Positions 25,346 to 34,064 of a stretch of DNA of 64,000 nt are shown piece after piece; positions within the stretch are counted from its first letter, which is position 1, and each line of letters opens with the position of its first letter. Under the pieces are notes generated by a model, which searched no databases, was not told the DNA's origin, and worked only from the letters and a program-made list of their open reading frames with translations. A program made the position numbers and the translations under genes. This DNA is from Planktothricoides raciborskii GIHE-MW2. GTDB lineage: Bacteria; Cyanobacteriota; Cyanobacteriia; Cyanobacteriales; Laspinemataceae. The DNA is taken from assembly GCF_040564635.1 (NCBI RefSeq), contig NZ_CP159837.1:2545001-2609000 (forward strand). Reading direction: 5' to 3'.

Positions 25346-26944
25346 CTAGACAGATAAGGGGACAGGTTGACGTGGGAGCAAAATTTGCACCTCAGCTGCG
25401 GCAATTAAAGAGCGACCTGTCATTTCTGGCGGTTGGGGGATTTGCAAAATATCCAGGATGGTCGGGGCAATATCTGCCAGACAGCCGTTTTCCCGGAGTT
25501 TGACTTGATTGCCATGTCCAGAGATTTTCACCCCTTCCCCTTCGATCAGGATTAAAGGCACGGGATTGGTGGTGTGCGCTGTCCAGGGTTGACCAGTTTC
25601 ATCACACATTAACTCCGCATTGCCGTGGTCAGCAGTAATCAGTACCGTACCGCCCACTTTGCCGATCGCCTCTAGTAGCCTTCCCAGACAGCGGTCTACG
25701 GTTTCCACCGCTTTAATCGCCGCATCCATCATGCCCGTGTGACCCACCATATCTGGGTTGGCATAGTTCATCACCACTAAGGAATAGATGCCTTTTTGCA
25801 GGGCAGCGATCGCGGTATCGGTGACTTCTTCGGCGGACATTTCCGGCTGCTGGTCATAAGTGGCGACCATTGGCGACGGAATTAACTCGCGGTCTTCCCC
25901 CTCAAAGGGTTCTTCCAGACCGCCATTAAAGAAATAAGTCACATGAGCATATTTTTCCGTTTCCGCCGTGCGTAGCTGACGCAGACCGCGATCGGCAATC
26001 ACTTGGCCTAAAATATTGTTCAAGTTCTGCGGTTCAAAGGCGACCATCACCGGCAAATCTTGATCGTATTGGGTGAAGGTGACAAATGATAGGGGTTGAA
26101 TTTGCTCCCGTTCAAAGCCGTTAAAATTAGGGCTCATAAACGCCCAAGACAGTTGTCTGGAGCGATCGGGCCGGAAGTTATAGAAAATAATTCCGTCTCC
26201 CGGTTCTACTGCCCCATTGGTAATCCGGGTGGGGTTGATAAACTCATCGGTGATATCTTGGGCGTAAGATGCTTTGAGGACTTCAGCCGCTGACATTCCA
26301 TTGCCAGACCCATCAATGGTTAACAGATCGTAAGCCCGTTTGACCCGATCCCAACGGCGATCGCGATCCATTGCATAATAACGACCCGTAATTGTGGCAA
26401 TTTTACCGACACCAATCTCCGCGATCGCCCGATCGATTTGTTCTATATATGAAACCCCAGAATTAGGCAGGGTATCTCGACCATCGGTAATCGCATGAAT
26501 GCAGACATCAGAAATGTTTTCCGCTTTGGCTAGTCGGAGCAATCCGAACAGGTGGCTCAAATGAGAATGCACACCGCCATCGGAACATAAGCCAATTAAA
26601 TGCAGTTTGCCTTGGCGCGATCGCACTTCAGCGCATAATTTCACCAATGCGGGGTTTTCTAGCAGAGAACCATCCTCTACCGCATCGGTAATCCGCATTA
26701 ACTCTTGCTTAACGACTCTTCCCGCACCGATATTGATATGACCCACTTCGGAATTTCCCATTTGACCAGCGGGCAAACCCACTGCTTTTCCCGAAGTATG
26801 AATTAAGGTTCGGGGATAGGTTTCCCAAAGGCTATCCATCACCGGAGTATGACCAGTGGCAATAGCGTTTCCATCATTTGATTCGCGGTAGCCCCAGCCA
26901 TCTAAAATAATTAGCACTACCGGCGATCGAAATCCTTTTGGCAT
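25346..26944 (-). CDS. gpmI: 2,3-bisphosphoglycerate-independent phosphoglycerate mutase
   Basis: 532 residues from ATG 26944 (MPKGFRSPVVLIILDGWGYR), with AAGGTGA about ten bases upstream; the TTG at 26950 is not needed. GQMGNSEVGHINIGAGR carries the catalytic phospho-Ser, and ITDGRDTLPNSG, FRPDRSRQLSWAF and ITADHGNAELM hold substrate and Mn2+ ligands, as in GpmI enzymes of the alkaline phosphatase superfamily. It interconverts 3- and 2-phosphoglycerate in the cytoplasm (glycolysis and Calvin-cycle carbon export). secG follows on the same strand. Confidence 0.95.
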   Translation of the reverse strand: MPKGFRSPVVLIILDGWGYRESNDGNAIATGHTPVMDSLWETYPRTLIHTSGKAVGLPAGQMGNSEVGHINIGAGRVVKQELMRITDAVEDGSLLENPALVKLCAEVRSRQGKLHLIGLCSDGGVHSHLSHLFGLLRLAKAENISDVCIHAITDGRDTLPNSGVSYIEQIDRAIAEIGVGKIATITGRYYAMDRDRRWDRVKRAYDLLTIDGSGNGMSAAEVLKASYAQDITDEFINPTRITNGAVEPGDGIIFYNFRPDRSRQLSWAFMSPNFNGFEREQIQPLSFVTFTQYDQDLPVMVAFEPQNLNNILGQVIADRGLRQLRTAETEKYAHVTYFFNGGLEEPFEGEDRELIPSPMVATYDQQPEMSAEEVTDTAIAALQKGIYSLVVMNYANPDMVGHTGMMDAAIKAVETVDRCLGRLLEAIGKVGGTVLITADHGNAELMCDETGQPWTAHTTNPVPLILIEGEGVKISGHGNQVKLRENGCLADIAPTILDILQIPQPPEMTGRSLIAAAEVQILLPRQPVPLSV

Positions 26945-26950
26945 AATCAA

Positions 26951-27283
26951 GTCACCTTTCGGTTGAATTCTTGCTCATTAATGATAACAAAATCCGCGAC
27001 CTTTCTCGGTTACAAACAGCAATCCGCCGCGAAATCTCTAATTCTGCCAGCGATCTAACACCGTCCAGGACAGAAAATCTCAAAATATTAATCAAAATAT
27101 TAAATTGATTTATTGGAAACTATATAGTAATTTATAATACCATTATTAATTATACCATAATTATCCTCATATAGCAATGGTTTTTATCAAGAAACCATCA
27201 CAGTTTGGTTAATAATCGATCGCCCGCGATTATTTTAGTATAATAATATCGTTAACAAATGAAAAAAATAGTCACAGAGCATT
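26951..27283. promoter_or_regulatory. divergent spacer with a -10 candidate for the 27284 gene
   Basis: 333 bases between the divergent gpmI and 27284 genes, A/T-rich with many TTAATAT-type stretches. TATAAT at 27239-27244, 40 bases before the 27284 start, is a good -10, but no matching TTGACA lies 16-18 bases upstream. No hairpin stands out. Confidence 0.35.
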
Positions 27284-27529
27284 ATGAAAGTATCTCGACC
27301 TAATAGCCAACCCCTATCTCCAGCGGAATTAACAGACCTAGATAAGCTGAAACGGCTGATTGAAAAAGCCACTGCTGATGGACTGGTTTCTGAAGATGAA
27401 ATGAACTCAATTAAAACCTTTATGGCGTCTGATGGAAAAGTCACACCCGAAGAGTTAGATTTATGTCAACAATTAATTTGGCGTAAAATTCAATCGGGGG
27501 AATTAGAATATGAATGGGAATCAACTTAA
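27284..27529 (+). CDS. small conserved-looking acidic protein (81 aa)
   Basis: An 81-residue soluble protein, helical, with LKRLIEKATADGLVSEDEMN and MASDGKVTPEELDLCQQLIW; the two acidic helix-loop-helix units resemble degenerate EF-hands but lack the full loop. I do not recognise the exact family. It stands alone, convergent with the 27578 gene, and its mRNA would end at the hairpin at 27545. Confidence 0.6.
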   Translation: MKVSRPNSQPLSPAELTDLDKLKRLIEKATADGLVSEDEMNSIKTFMASDGKVTPEELDLCQQLIWRKIQSGELEYEWEST

Positions 27530-27544
27530 ATAGCCAGCCAATCG

Positions 27545-27564
27545 CCACGGATTTTCATCCGTGG
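27545..27564. terminator. bidirectional hairpin terminator
   Basis: CCACGGAT (27545-27552) and ATCCGTGG (27557-27564) form an 8-bp stem with a four-base loop, between convergent genes that end at 27529 and 27578. Confidence 0.6.
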
Positions 27565-27577
27565 TGACATTAATTAA

Positions 27578-29065
27578 TTAAACATTGATCGCTACGTCTC
27601 GTAAAAAATAAAAGCGATCGCTCTTTTGGCCATGATTCCCAGGAATCCGGCCTAGATATCCGGCAAAATAAGAAGAAAGTTCTAGTAAAATTTGGTATAA
27701 TTGTTGTTGGTCTAAATCTTCGGGAGGATTTGAGTAGGGATAAGCCCCATAAATCGTCTCTAGCCCAATAAATTTAGCATTGGTTTTGTTGAGATGATTT
27801 TTCACCAGTTGGACTATATGCGATCGCACCTTAAGTTGTTGTTTCACTTGATCGATATATTGGGCGATCGCCTGGTCACTTTGTCCGGGTTCCAGGTATT
27901 CTTTCAGTTTAAATAAGTCAATGCAACGGGGACATTGACTTTCTAAGGTGACTAATTCTTTCAGGGTTTCGGGGCTAATAATAGACATTTTATGAACCTT
28001 TGCGGCTTGTAATAGTTGTTGGGTAGGTTTGCCAGGGCCGATAATCAGTTTGACAGCTTGGTCCCGTAACTTAGAGTCTTGGAGGCGAAGAGTGGCTAAG
28101 TTTAATAATTGGACGGCGGTATCATTGGGGATACTTTTACCAGACTTACATTCCCCGACCAAGAGATAAGGGGCAGAACAAAATAAATCTAATCCTCCTG
28201 CGCCACCTTTATGACTATAATCAATCGTAAAGCCTAAAAATTCTAGGCTTTGGCGGACAATATTTTCAAAGTCTGTCCCCGCTTGATAGTTACTTTTGCC
28301 CGTATCTTCTGCTTGGCTACGATTTCCTAAATCGGTGATAGTTTTAATCCAAGCTAAATCGGGATTTTCGGGAATAACTGGGGCAGGTTGATTTAAGCCT
28401 AAAAACTTTAAAAGTTGCTGATAGAATGAATTAGCCGCCGAGTTGGTGGTGACTAATTGAGTTAATGCGGGGTATAAGCGATCGAACGGTGGAGGTAATG
28501 GCGGAATTATCGGGGGCGGTGGGGTGAATGGTTCCCTCGGTTTTCGTTCTTGCAAGTTTTGGTAATATTGGCTAAACTGGTCATCAGTTAATATGGGGCG
28601 ATCGCTGGATACATTTAACTGGAAACTGATAAAATTTCCTTTAGAATTGGCCGGGGCTACGGTGGGATTTTCTAGATGATACACTCGTAAATAAGCTAAA
28701 AAAATATGACGACGTTGATTCAGAATTGCTTGCAGTCCTGCCGGTGTCCAAATCGTTGCCTCGGATAATGGGGCGATCGCATTTACATCGCTGACGATTT
28801 CACAGGATTCGCATCTTGCCCATGCTTTAATAACCGTGTCATCATTTAAACCATTAAAAGCAGTTTCGGCGTACTGTACAAAATCCGATTGGTAATACTC
28901 TTCCGAAGGCAATGGATTGAGAGAACTATCCCCAGGATAAAGGGAAAAAGTCCGTCCGGCGATAGACATTCTGGCGATAATCGCCACGATTTTACCTTCA
29001 ATTAAAGCATCCACCTCTGGGGCGGGTATTGGTACGGCGATCGGCAGAGAAAAATAGTTACTCAT
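27578..29065 (-). CDS. protein with C-terminal PD-(D/E)XK nuclease-like domain
   Basis: A 495-residue protein. The N-terminal 165 residues form an unrecognised domain with a CESCE cysteine pair (about 95-100) and IWTPAGLQAILNQRRHIFLA. A proline-rich linker (EPFTPPPPIIPPLPPPFDR) follows. Residues about 265-330 contain the restriction-endonuclease motif set: DFENIVRQSLEFLGF, GGAGGLDLF (acidic residue) and LVGECKSGKS (E-x-K). CPRC appears near 390. The family could act in DNA repair or defence. It is the last of a minus-strand run that begins with the winged-helix/ATPase pair, but the unrelated secreted protein lies between them. Confidence 0.65.
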   Translation of the reverse strand: MSNYFSLPIAVPIPAPEVDALIEGKIVAIIARMSIAGRTFSLYPGDSSLNPLPSEEYYQSDFVQYAETAFNGLNDDTVIKAWARCESCEIVSDVNAIAPLSEATIWTPAGLQAILNQRRHIFLAYLRVYHLENPTVAPANSKGNFISFQLNVSSDRPILTDDQFSQYYQNLQERKPREPFTPPPPIIPPLPPPFDRLYPALTQLVTTNSAANSFYQQLLKFLGLNQPAPVIPENPDLAWIKTITDLGNRSQAEDTGKSNYQAGTDFENIVRQSLEFLGFTIDYSHKGGAGGLDLFCSAPYLLVGECKSGKSIPNDTAVQLLNLATLRLQDSKLRDQAVKLIIGPGKPTQQLLQAAKVHKMSIISPETLKELVTLESQCPRCIDLFKLKEYLEPGQSDQAIAQYIDQVKQQLKVRSHIVQLVKNHLNKTNAKFIGLETIYGAYPYSNPPEDLDQQQLYQILLELSSYFAGYLGRIPGNHGQKSDRFYFLRDVAINV

Positions 29066-29134
29066 AGAAAATGTTAATAGGTTGATCTATTGTAGGTTGG
29101 GTTGAGGAACGAAACCCAACAAAAGCCAAAAATA

Positions 29135-29626
29135 TTACGGCAACCGGGGCACAGTATGAGATTCGCGATCGAGTAATTCATTGAGTAAGACTTGACCATT
29201 TTGATAAACTTGCAAACGGATTGTATCGGGGTCTGAATATTGGAAGGAGGCAACATAGGTGACATCTTTATTAGTAAATCGATATTGTGGTCGTCTGGTT
29301 GTCCCGGCTACATCAAAATCGATAAGATCAATTCGACTGCCATCATATCGGCTAACCCCTACATACCGATAAGCAGCAGGTTCCCACATAGACAGATAAA
29401 CTCGCCAATTTTCGTTAGCAAATGTTCCGGTAATTGATAATGGACAGTTATTGATTTCTTCGTAAGAATAGGCTTCTCCTGGCGTATCGACTGTATAAGC
29501 CCTACAAGGTTCATCTCGTTGAGAGAGTGCAGGAGAAGATAAAGAAAGAGATAGGGGTAAAGATAACCCGATCGCGATCGCAATTGAACTACATTTTTTT
29601 GAGATATTCACACTTATTTCATCCAT
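29135..29626 (-). CDS. small secreted unknown protein
   Basis: From ATG 29626 (MDEISVNISKKC), 163 residues; ATG 29650 would add eight. A signal peptide with hydrophobic core AIAIGLSLPLSLSLSS ends at about SPALSQ. The mature part is short and beta-rich with two cysteines (DEPCRAY, NNCPLS) that could form a disulphide. No family is recognised. Probably periplasmic or extracellular. Confidence 0.6.
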   Translation of the reverse strand: MDEISVNISKKCSSIAIAIGLSLPLSLSLSSPALSQRDEPCRAYTVDTPGEAYSYEEINNCPLSITGTFANENWRVYLSMWEPAAYRYVGVSRYDGSRIDLIDFDVAGTTRRPQYRFTNKDVTYVASFQYSDPDTIRLQVYQNGQVLLNELLDRESHTVPRLP

Positions 29627-29687
29627 CAGATAAATATGTAGGTTTACCAATATGTAAGTGATAAATTTGATGAGGAAAAATCGTTAT

Positions 29688-29775
29688 TTCATGTAGGGGC
29701 GCAATGTTTGCGCCCCCAACTTATGACACTTTCCCTGGGTTCAAGGGCGCAATGCTTGCGCCCCTACAAGTGTAG
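29688..29775. repeat. two GTAGGGGCGCAATG palindromes
   Basis: Two related palindromes: TGTAGGGGCGCAATGTTTGC followed by GCCCCC, and AAGGGCGCAATGCTTGCG followed by CCCCTACA. Each can fold into a hairpin around CAATG. Such palindromes recur at about 37.7, 60.1 and 61.6 kb. Confidence 0.6.
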
Positions 29776-29787
29776 CTTTTCATCTTC

Positions 29788-31794
29788 CTATGTCAGATCC
29801 TCATCATCGTTATCATCATCGGTGTCAAACAAACCTCCGATATATATAAAGCCATTTTCATCGTCATCGCTATCATCATCAAAAAGCTTAATGATATCCT
29901 CAATAATCGCCGTAGGACTGCTTAAGATTTCCAACAATAAAGGATTCTGAATAATCTCCGGTTTGCTAAACTCGATCGCTTGCTGTTCACTCAGACCGTA
30001 GTTTTCCCGTTGCTCATTAACAAAATAAAACTCAAGCAGGGGTTTAATTTCCTGTGGTTTTAAATCTGCCCATTCGCCACCGTTTTGTAGCAGGGTTTCC
30101 AAATAACCAGAAGAATGCCAATTTTTCAGGATTTTTTTCTCCGCAGACCGCACCAAACAGCCACGAGTCAGATCAAAAGTGTCATAGTCAATTAACCGCT
30201 GCATTCCGGCACCGACGGATAACCCATGAGTATGTTCGAGAACGGCCACCCCAAGTTTAAACCGCTGACCATTTTCTTCACCCACCAGTTTAAAATTAAT
30301 CCAGCCGGAATTTTTAGATTTGGGGGTAATTTCTTCAACGGCAATAATTTGCACATTATTTAAGGGCTGACCACTGGGCGTTTGTCCGGTGAAGGTTTCG
30401 CCGATTAAAGTTTGAAAGCTAAACTTTAAAGCTGCGCCAATTGTTTGACTAGCCTCGCTATCCTCTAAAGTATCTAATGTTTTAACTTGATTGCTAGAGC
30501 GAACTGCTTGTAAGGCTAATTGAAATCTCTCTACTGGATCCGATGGCAAAGGCGGCTTGTCTGGGGCTTTAAAGTTTTTGGCACACCATTCTAAACCTTC
30601 CCGAACTGTGGGTTTATTTTTGCCATAATTGAGCAGATCACTTTCTTGGAAGGGATAAAGAGGATCCGGCGGAACTAGGTTGTGTTTTTGGTAAAACTCA
30701 TTCAGCCATAATTTTACCAGGTCTACAAATAAACCTCCATTGAGCGGGTTTAATTCCAGAGGTTGATTATTAGTATATGTCGAAAATCGGTGGGTAATTC
30801 CCGATCCTAAATATTTAACCTCATTATTCCATTTATTTGGGATAAGTACAGTCAAAATAACTACTCCTTGACCAACGAGTTCCACTTCTAACTGATCATA
30901 AAGAGTGCTGACTAAATTAGCTGCTACTTGAGCCGTCGTAAAACCTGCATCATTTATTTGATCGATGTCAAGTTGATCGAAACAAATGACCACTGGGTTA
31001 TAGACACTGATCAAATTTAAAATGTGCAGAGTTGTGATTAATGCATCATTTTCTTTTTGCTGATTGGTTTTGTTGGCATTGGCAGGTAAACCCATCTCGG
31101 CAGCAGTTGCGGGAGCCAACTCTTCACCGGATAACCATTTCAGCGCAAAGGGGGCTTTACTTTGAGACAGTAACCATAATGTCGCCCGGACAATATAAGG
31201 ATCTTCTTGGGGTTTGCTTTTGAGAATTTGCTCCTGCAAAATATCGATTAAATTTTGCTTTTTTGCCAATCCTTGCTGATATACTTTGTCAAAATTTTTA
31301 ATCAGCTTGGCGGGGTCTTGTCTTTTATTTTTCGGATTCAGGACTTGCAAACCATCATTCGCCAAGGATGCGGCAACTTCCTGGAATTGCATCACTCCTT
31401 GACTGCCTGGGTAGCTGAGACTTTCAACTAAACTGTGTTGAAAGTTGTATTTAACCAAATTGAGATCGCTGTAAGTATCGAAACTGCTGTAAATAAATAA
31501 ACCATCGCCTTTTTCTTTCAAGTGATGGCGAATCCGACTGATAATATGAGTTTTGCCGACACCAACTGAACCCATTATCGCCAGAGAAGTCACTTTATCT
31601 TTGCGGTCTTTACTGCTTTTAACGGTTTCCAGTGCTTCCAGCACTTTGTCTGAGGCTTTTTGATGTAGAACGGTTAAATCAGGAAAATCTTTACCCCAAA
31701 CATTCTGTTTTTTTACAATTCCCGCATTGAAAGGATTGTTTGCTTGAATGGCGCTGTTGATTTGTTCGATTGGGGAAGCTGATAAATTATCCAT
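29788..31794 (-). CDS. P-loop ATPase with acidic C-terminal tail, partner of the 31860 gene
   Basis: A 668-residue protein. Walker A is GSVGVGKTH (75-83) and Walker B VVICFDQLD (268-276) within a STAND/AAA-like N-terminal half; SSFDTYSDLNLVKYNFQH lies between them. The C-terminal third (LGVAVLEHTHGLSVGAGMQR) resembles a nucleic-acid or protein effector-binding region but is not recognised. The protein ends in an acidic tail (FDDDSDDDENG, DTDDDNDDEDL). It follows the winged-helix gene by 65 bases on the same strand, so they form an operon. ATPases paired with winged-helix proteins are common in phage-defence or DNA-dynamics systems, but I cannot assign this one to a named system. Confidence 0.65.
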   Translation of the reverse strand: MDNLSASPIEQINSAIQANNPFNAGIVKKQNVWGKDFPDLTVLHQKASDKVLEALETVKSSKDRKDKVTSLAIMGSVGVGKTHIISRIRHHLKEKGDGLFIYSSFDTYSDLNLVKYNFQHSLVESLSYPGSQGVMQFQEVAASLANDGLQVLNPKNKRQDPAKLIKNFDKVYQQGLAKKQNLIDILQEQILKSKPQEDPYIVRATLWLLSQSKAPFALKWLSGEELAPATAAEMGLPANANKTNQQKENDALITTLHILNLISVYNPVVICFDQLDIDQINDAGFTTAQVAANLVSTLYDQLEVELVGQGVVILTVLIPNKWNNEVKYLGSGITHRFSTYTNNQPLELNPLNGGLFVDLVKLWLNEFYQKHNLVPPDPLYPFQESDLLNYGKNKPTVREGLEWCAKNFKAPDKPPLPSDPVERFQLALQAVRSSNQVKTLDTLEDSEASQTIGAALKFSFQTLIGETFTGQTPSGQPLNNVQIIAVEEITPKSKNSGWINFKLVGEENGQRFKLGVAVLEHTHGLSVGAGMQRLIDYDTFDLTRGCLVRSAEKKILKNWHSSGYLETLLQNGGEWADLKPQEIKPLLEFYFVNEQRENYGLSEQQAIEFSKPEIIQNPLLLEILSSPTAIIEDIIKLFDDDSDDDENGFIYIGGLFDTDDDNDDEDLT

Positions 31795-31859
31795 AGAGAG
31801 TTTCAGAGGTGAGGAGAACGAAGGTTAAGAAAATTTTGATAAATGCCTTGGTGATTGTC

Positions 31860-32660
31860 TTAGCGATCGATCCGCTTGGCATAATGGCGCAGACCCACAT
31901 CGGGAATAATCACAGAATCTTCCCGTTTGTCCGGGGTCATATTAGGCATATCCCCAGTCATCAATTGCAAAATATCATTGGCTTGCATTTCGATTAGCCA
32001 GTCGGTGAACTGGGAACGAGAAACCCGATCGCCTATTTCTCGGCGCAAATGATAAATCGGCACCAAATGCTCATAGTTATAATCCCGGTTCAGTTGGTCA
32101 TAAACTTGTAAAACCACTTTGGTAAACTGCTGATAAGAAGCGATTCCCGGAAGGGATCCGCTTCGCGGCACCGCCCCTTCAGATTTTGCCGATTTTGCCG
32201 GTTTAGCCTGAGATTTGGTTGCGTCGGGAGTTGCGGGGGTTGCAGAAGCGGCAACCGTGGACAACCGGGCGCGATCGCGAATCCACTTCAGCAACGCATT
32301 CGCCACTTTTGTCCCAATAATACTGCCGGGAAACTCAAACGGGCCGTTTTCTCCCTCACCCAGAGACAACTCCGCACTGGTCAAACTTTCGTCTAGCATC
32401 CCCAAACCGCGATCGCTCAAAGATATCTGATTACCTGCCACGGCGATCGCGCCTTTCGCGACCAACTCCTCCAACACCGGATCGTAATCAGCCGATCGCT
32501 CATTAGAATTCTTCACCCACTTAATCACTTCGCCTTTCTTCACCGGGTTTTTCGTCGCGTCCAAATCCCACAGTCCTAACAAAACCCGAATTTTCGCCTT
32601 AGCAACGCTATCTCGTAAACCTGGCTTCGCACTTTGTTTGGCATTTTGTTTGTATGGCAT
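31860..32660 (-). CDS. protein with two winged-helix-like segments, partner of the ATPase
   Basis: A 266-residue protein. Residues about 22-90 look like a winged helix (KIRVLLGLWDL, VIKWVKNSNE, LEELVAKGAIAVAGNQISLS). An Ala/Pro/Lys-rich linker (about 140-165) separates it from a C-terminal winged-helix-like segment (VLQVYDQLNRDYNYEHLVPI, then YHLRREIGDRVSRSQFTDWL). This suggests a DNA-binding or assembly factor. It is the first gene of a two-gene operon with the 668-residue ATPase. It lacks cysteines and signals. The function is unknown to me. Confidence 0.6.
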   Translation of the reverse strand: MPYKQNAKQSAKPGLRDSVAKAKIRVLLGLWDLDATKNPVKKGEVIKWVKNSNERSADYDPVLEELVAKGAIAVAGNQISLSDRGLGMLDESLTSAELSLGEGENGPFEFPGSIIGTKVANALLKWIRDRARLSTVAASATPATPDATKSQAKPAKSAKSEGAVPRSGSLPGIASYQQFTKVVLQVYDQLNRDYNYEHLVPIYHLRREIGDRVSRSQFTDWLIEMQANDILQLMTGDMPNMTPDKREDSVIIPDVGLRHYAKRIDR

Positions 32661-33064
32661 ATTTAAATGGCCTAATCTCTGGTATATGTCGATAAATTAT
32701 ACCAGCCATTATTATTAGTTAACAATTAAGTTTATTTATAGAAAACTTAAATCACACCACCGCATAACCTACATTTTTATCCGTATTTTTTCGGAGACTG
32801 CGATTCGCCTCCTTTGACCTCCGACTGTAGATAAATCAGTCCTAACTCTTTTCCGTTCATTATTCGGGATGGGTTGATTTTTTATTCAAATAAAAACCCG
32901 CTCAAACTTAAGCAGAAATAATACAATATAAAATTTATTTATATACATTTAGTCTTTACATTTACTAGAGTTATGCTTAAATAGGAATATATCGCAATCC
33001 GTACAGGATTCATGGACTATATGAGTCCTCCTCTCCCGTTCTGGGAGAAATAACTTAAGACCGC
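32661..33064. other. A/T-rich spacer before MITE copy A
   Basis: 404 bases without a gene. It contains TTTATAGAAAACTTAAATC-like A/T tracts and a short CCTCCTCTCCCGTTCTGGGA stretch near 33026-33045 with no clear pairing. No promoter pair can be picked with confidence for the 32660 gene. Confidence 0.4.
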
Positions 33065-33188
33065 TAAGTAGGTGGGCAGAAATAAATGCAGACCATATCA
33101 GAAAAAAAACTGTCATTCCCGCGAAGGCGGGAATCCAAGGATTTACGGTGGAGAACGAAAAGTGCAATTAATTATGTTCACCTACTTA
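33065..33188. mobile_element. MITE-like element copy A (intact, 124 bp)
   Basis: Left end TAAGTAGGTGGGCAGAAATA, right end complementary (TTCACCTACTTA): imperfect 26-base terminal inverted repeats matching at 21 positions, with the outer ten perfect. The centre carries ATTCCCGC-GAAG-GCGGGAAT. The ends begin and finish with TA, which fits the TA target of Tc1/IS630-type transposases (inference). No gene inside. It also opens a fused N-terminal frame into the next gene. Confidence 0.75.
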
Positions 33189-33223
33189 TAACAACCTTTA
33201 ACTACACAAAATTACCCAAAACC

Positions 33224-33544
33224 ATGTTAAACCTCATCAAAATTGGCCAAAAAATCATCGCCACTCAAACCATTTCTAACCATAAACCGTTTAAAGCCTT
33301 AAATCCCATGCGGCACTGGCTGAATCAACTGAAAATTGACAATGCAAAAATCGCCCATTTAATCTGTCAGGTCATTCCCACCCAATGTCCCTTTGAGAGA
33401 AAAATTAGCTTATTCGGTTACACCATCCATATTCCTCCCTTATGTAAACTCAATCCCTTGTATGAAGAACTCATTAGTCTACGGTTTCGTGCCCTCTGCT
33501 ACTTAGCCGATGAATGTCAGGAAGATATCCGTCACTATTGTTAG
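33224..33544 (+). CDS. Mo-dependent nitrogenase C-terminal domain-like small protein
   Basis: A 106-residue protein from ATG 33224 (MLNLIKIGQKIIATQT). The frame is open upstream to 33086 but that part is MITE sequence, so the later start is right. IAHLICQVIPTQCPFER, IPPLCKLNPLYEEL and LRFRALCYLADECQEDI match the small cyanobacterial family annotated as Mo-dependent nitrogenase C-terminus. Its four cysteines are conserved in the family. Despite the name, such proteins are widespread in non-fixing cyanobacteria, so it does not indicate nitrogen fixation. Monocistronic. Confidence 0.78.
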   Translation: MLNLIKIGQKIIATQTISNHKPFKALNPMRHWLNQLKIDNAKIAHLICQVIPTQCPFERKISLFGYTIHIPPLCKLNPLYEELISLRFRALCYLADECQEDIRHYC

Positions 33545-34064
33545 AATGGCTAGAAAATCATGGGTAGAAAATCAGCAACCGGGTTTTTTCACAAAAAAAT
33601 ATTTGCCGAAGTCCAAAATTAACCTAAAAACCCGGTTTATTCCTAGCTTTTTTCTGGCCTAAAAAATTATATAACTTACCTTTTTTATTGAAACAATAGC
33701 GGTTTTTTTGATAAAAAAATTTAAAATTTACCCAAAAAATCGCTAAACAATCTGAAGAACAATTTTTAAATACAGCATTTACAAACCCCTACAAGATTAG
33801 CTTTTTAAGGGGGGTTGGGGGGATCGAGATATTTATTTTGCCAGAATTGTCTATTCAAGGTAAAAAAGAAATTGCTCTAAATCTTCTCAAGTCAGGGATG
33901 ACTATAGAGCAAGTGGTGAAATTTACAGGTTTACCTGTGGAATTGGTGCAAAATCTCACTAAAGAGATTACTTCTTAATTGAGTTCAAAAACCGGGTTTC
34001 TTTAGACCATCTTTGCCGAAGACAAAAATTCACCTAGAAACCCGGTTTCTTTTTTAAGCCGCAT
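33545..34064. repeat. spacer with AAACCGGGTTT-type repeats
   Basis: Apart from the nuclease remnant, three AACCGGGTTT or AAACCCGGTTT units occur (about 33579, 33630 and 33990-34050), the last two flanking CTTTAGACCATCTTTGCCGA. The same TTTAGACCATCTTTG module reappears at about 41073. They are dispersed palindromes near gene ends, without obvious gene content. Confidence 0.55.
33832..33978 (+). pseudogene. C-terminal remnant of an Rpn/PD-(D/E)XK-type nuclease or transposase
   Basis: The frame ILPELSIQGKKEIALNLLKS, then GMTIEQVVKFTGLPVELVQN and a stop at 33976-33978, matches the helical tail of Rpn-family (recombination-promoting nuclease) proteins common in cyanobacteria. No upstream catalytic part exists: the sequence before it is GGGGTTGGGGGGATCGAG-type spacer. 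It is a decayed fragment. Confidence 0.5.

Noticed and set aside
33086-33223. N-terminal extension of the 33224 gene
   Set aside because: It is translated MITE sequence and the family-conserved part begins after ATG 33224.
33224-33544. reading the Mo-nitrogenase C-terminal-like protein as evidence for nitrogen fixation
   Set aside because: The small stand-alone family is common in cyanobacteria without nitrogenase, and no nif gene is in the window.
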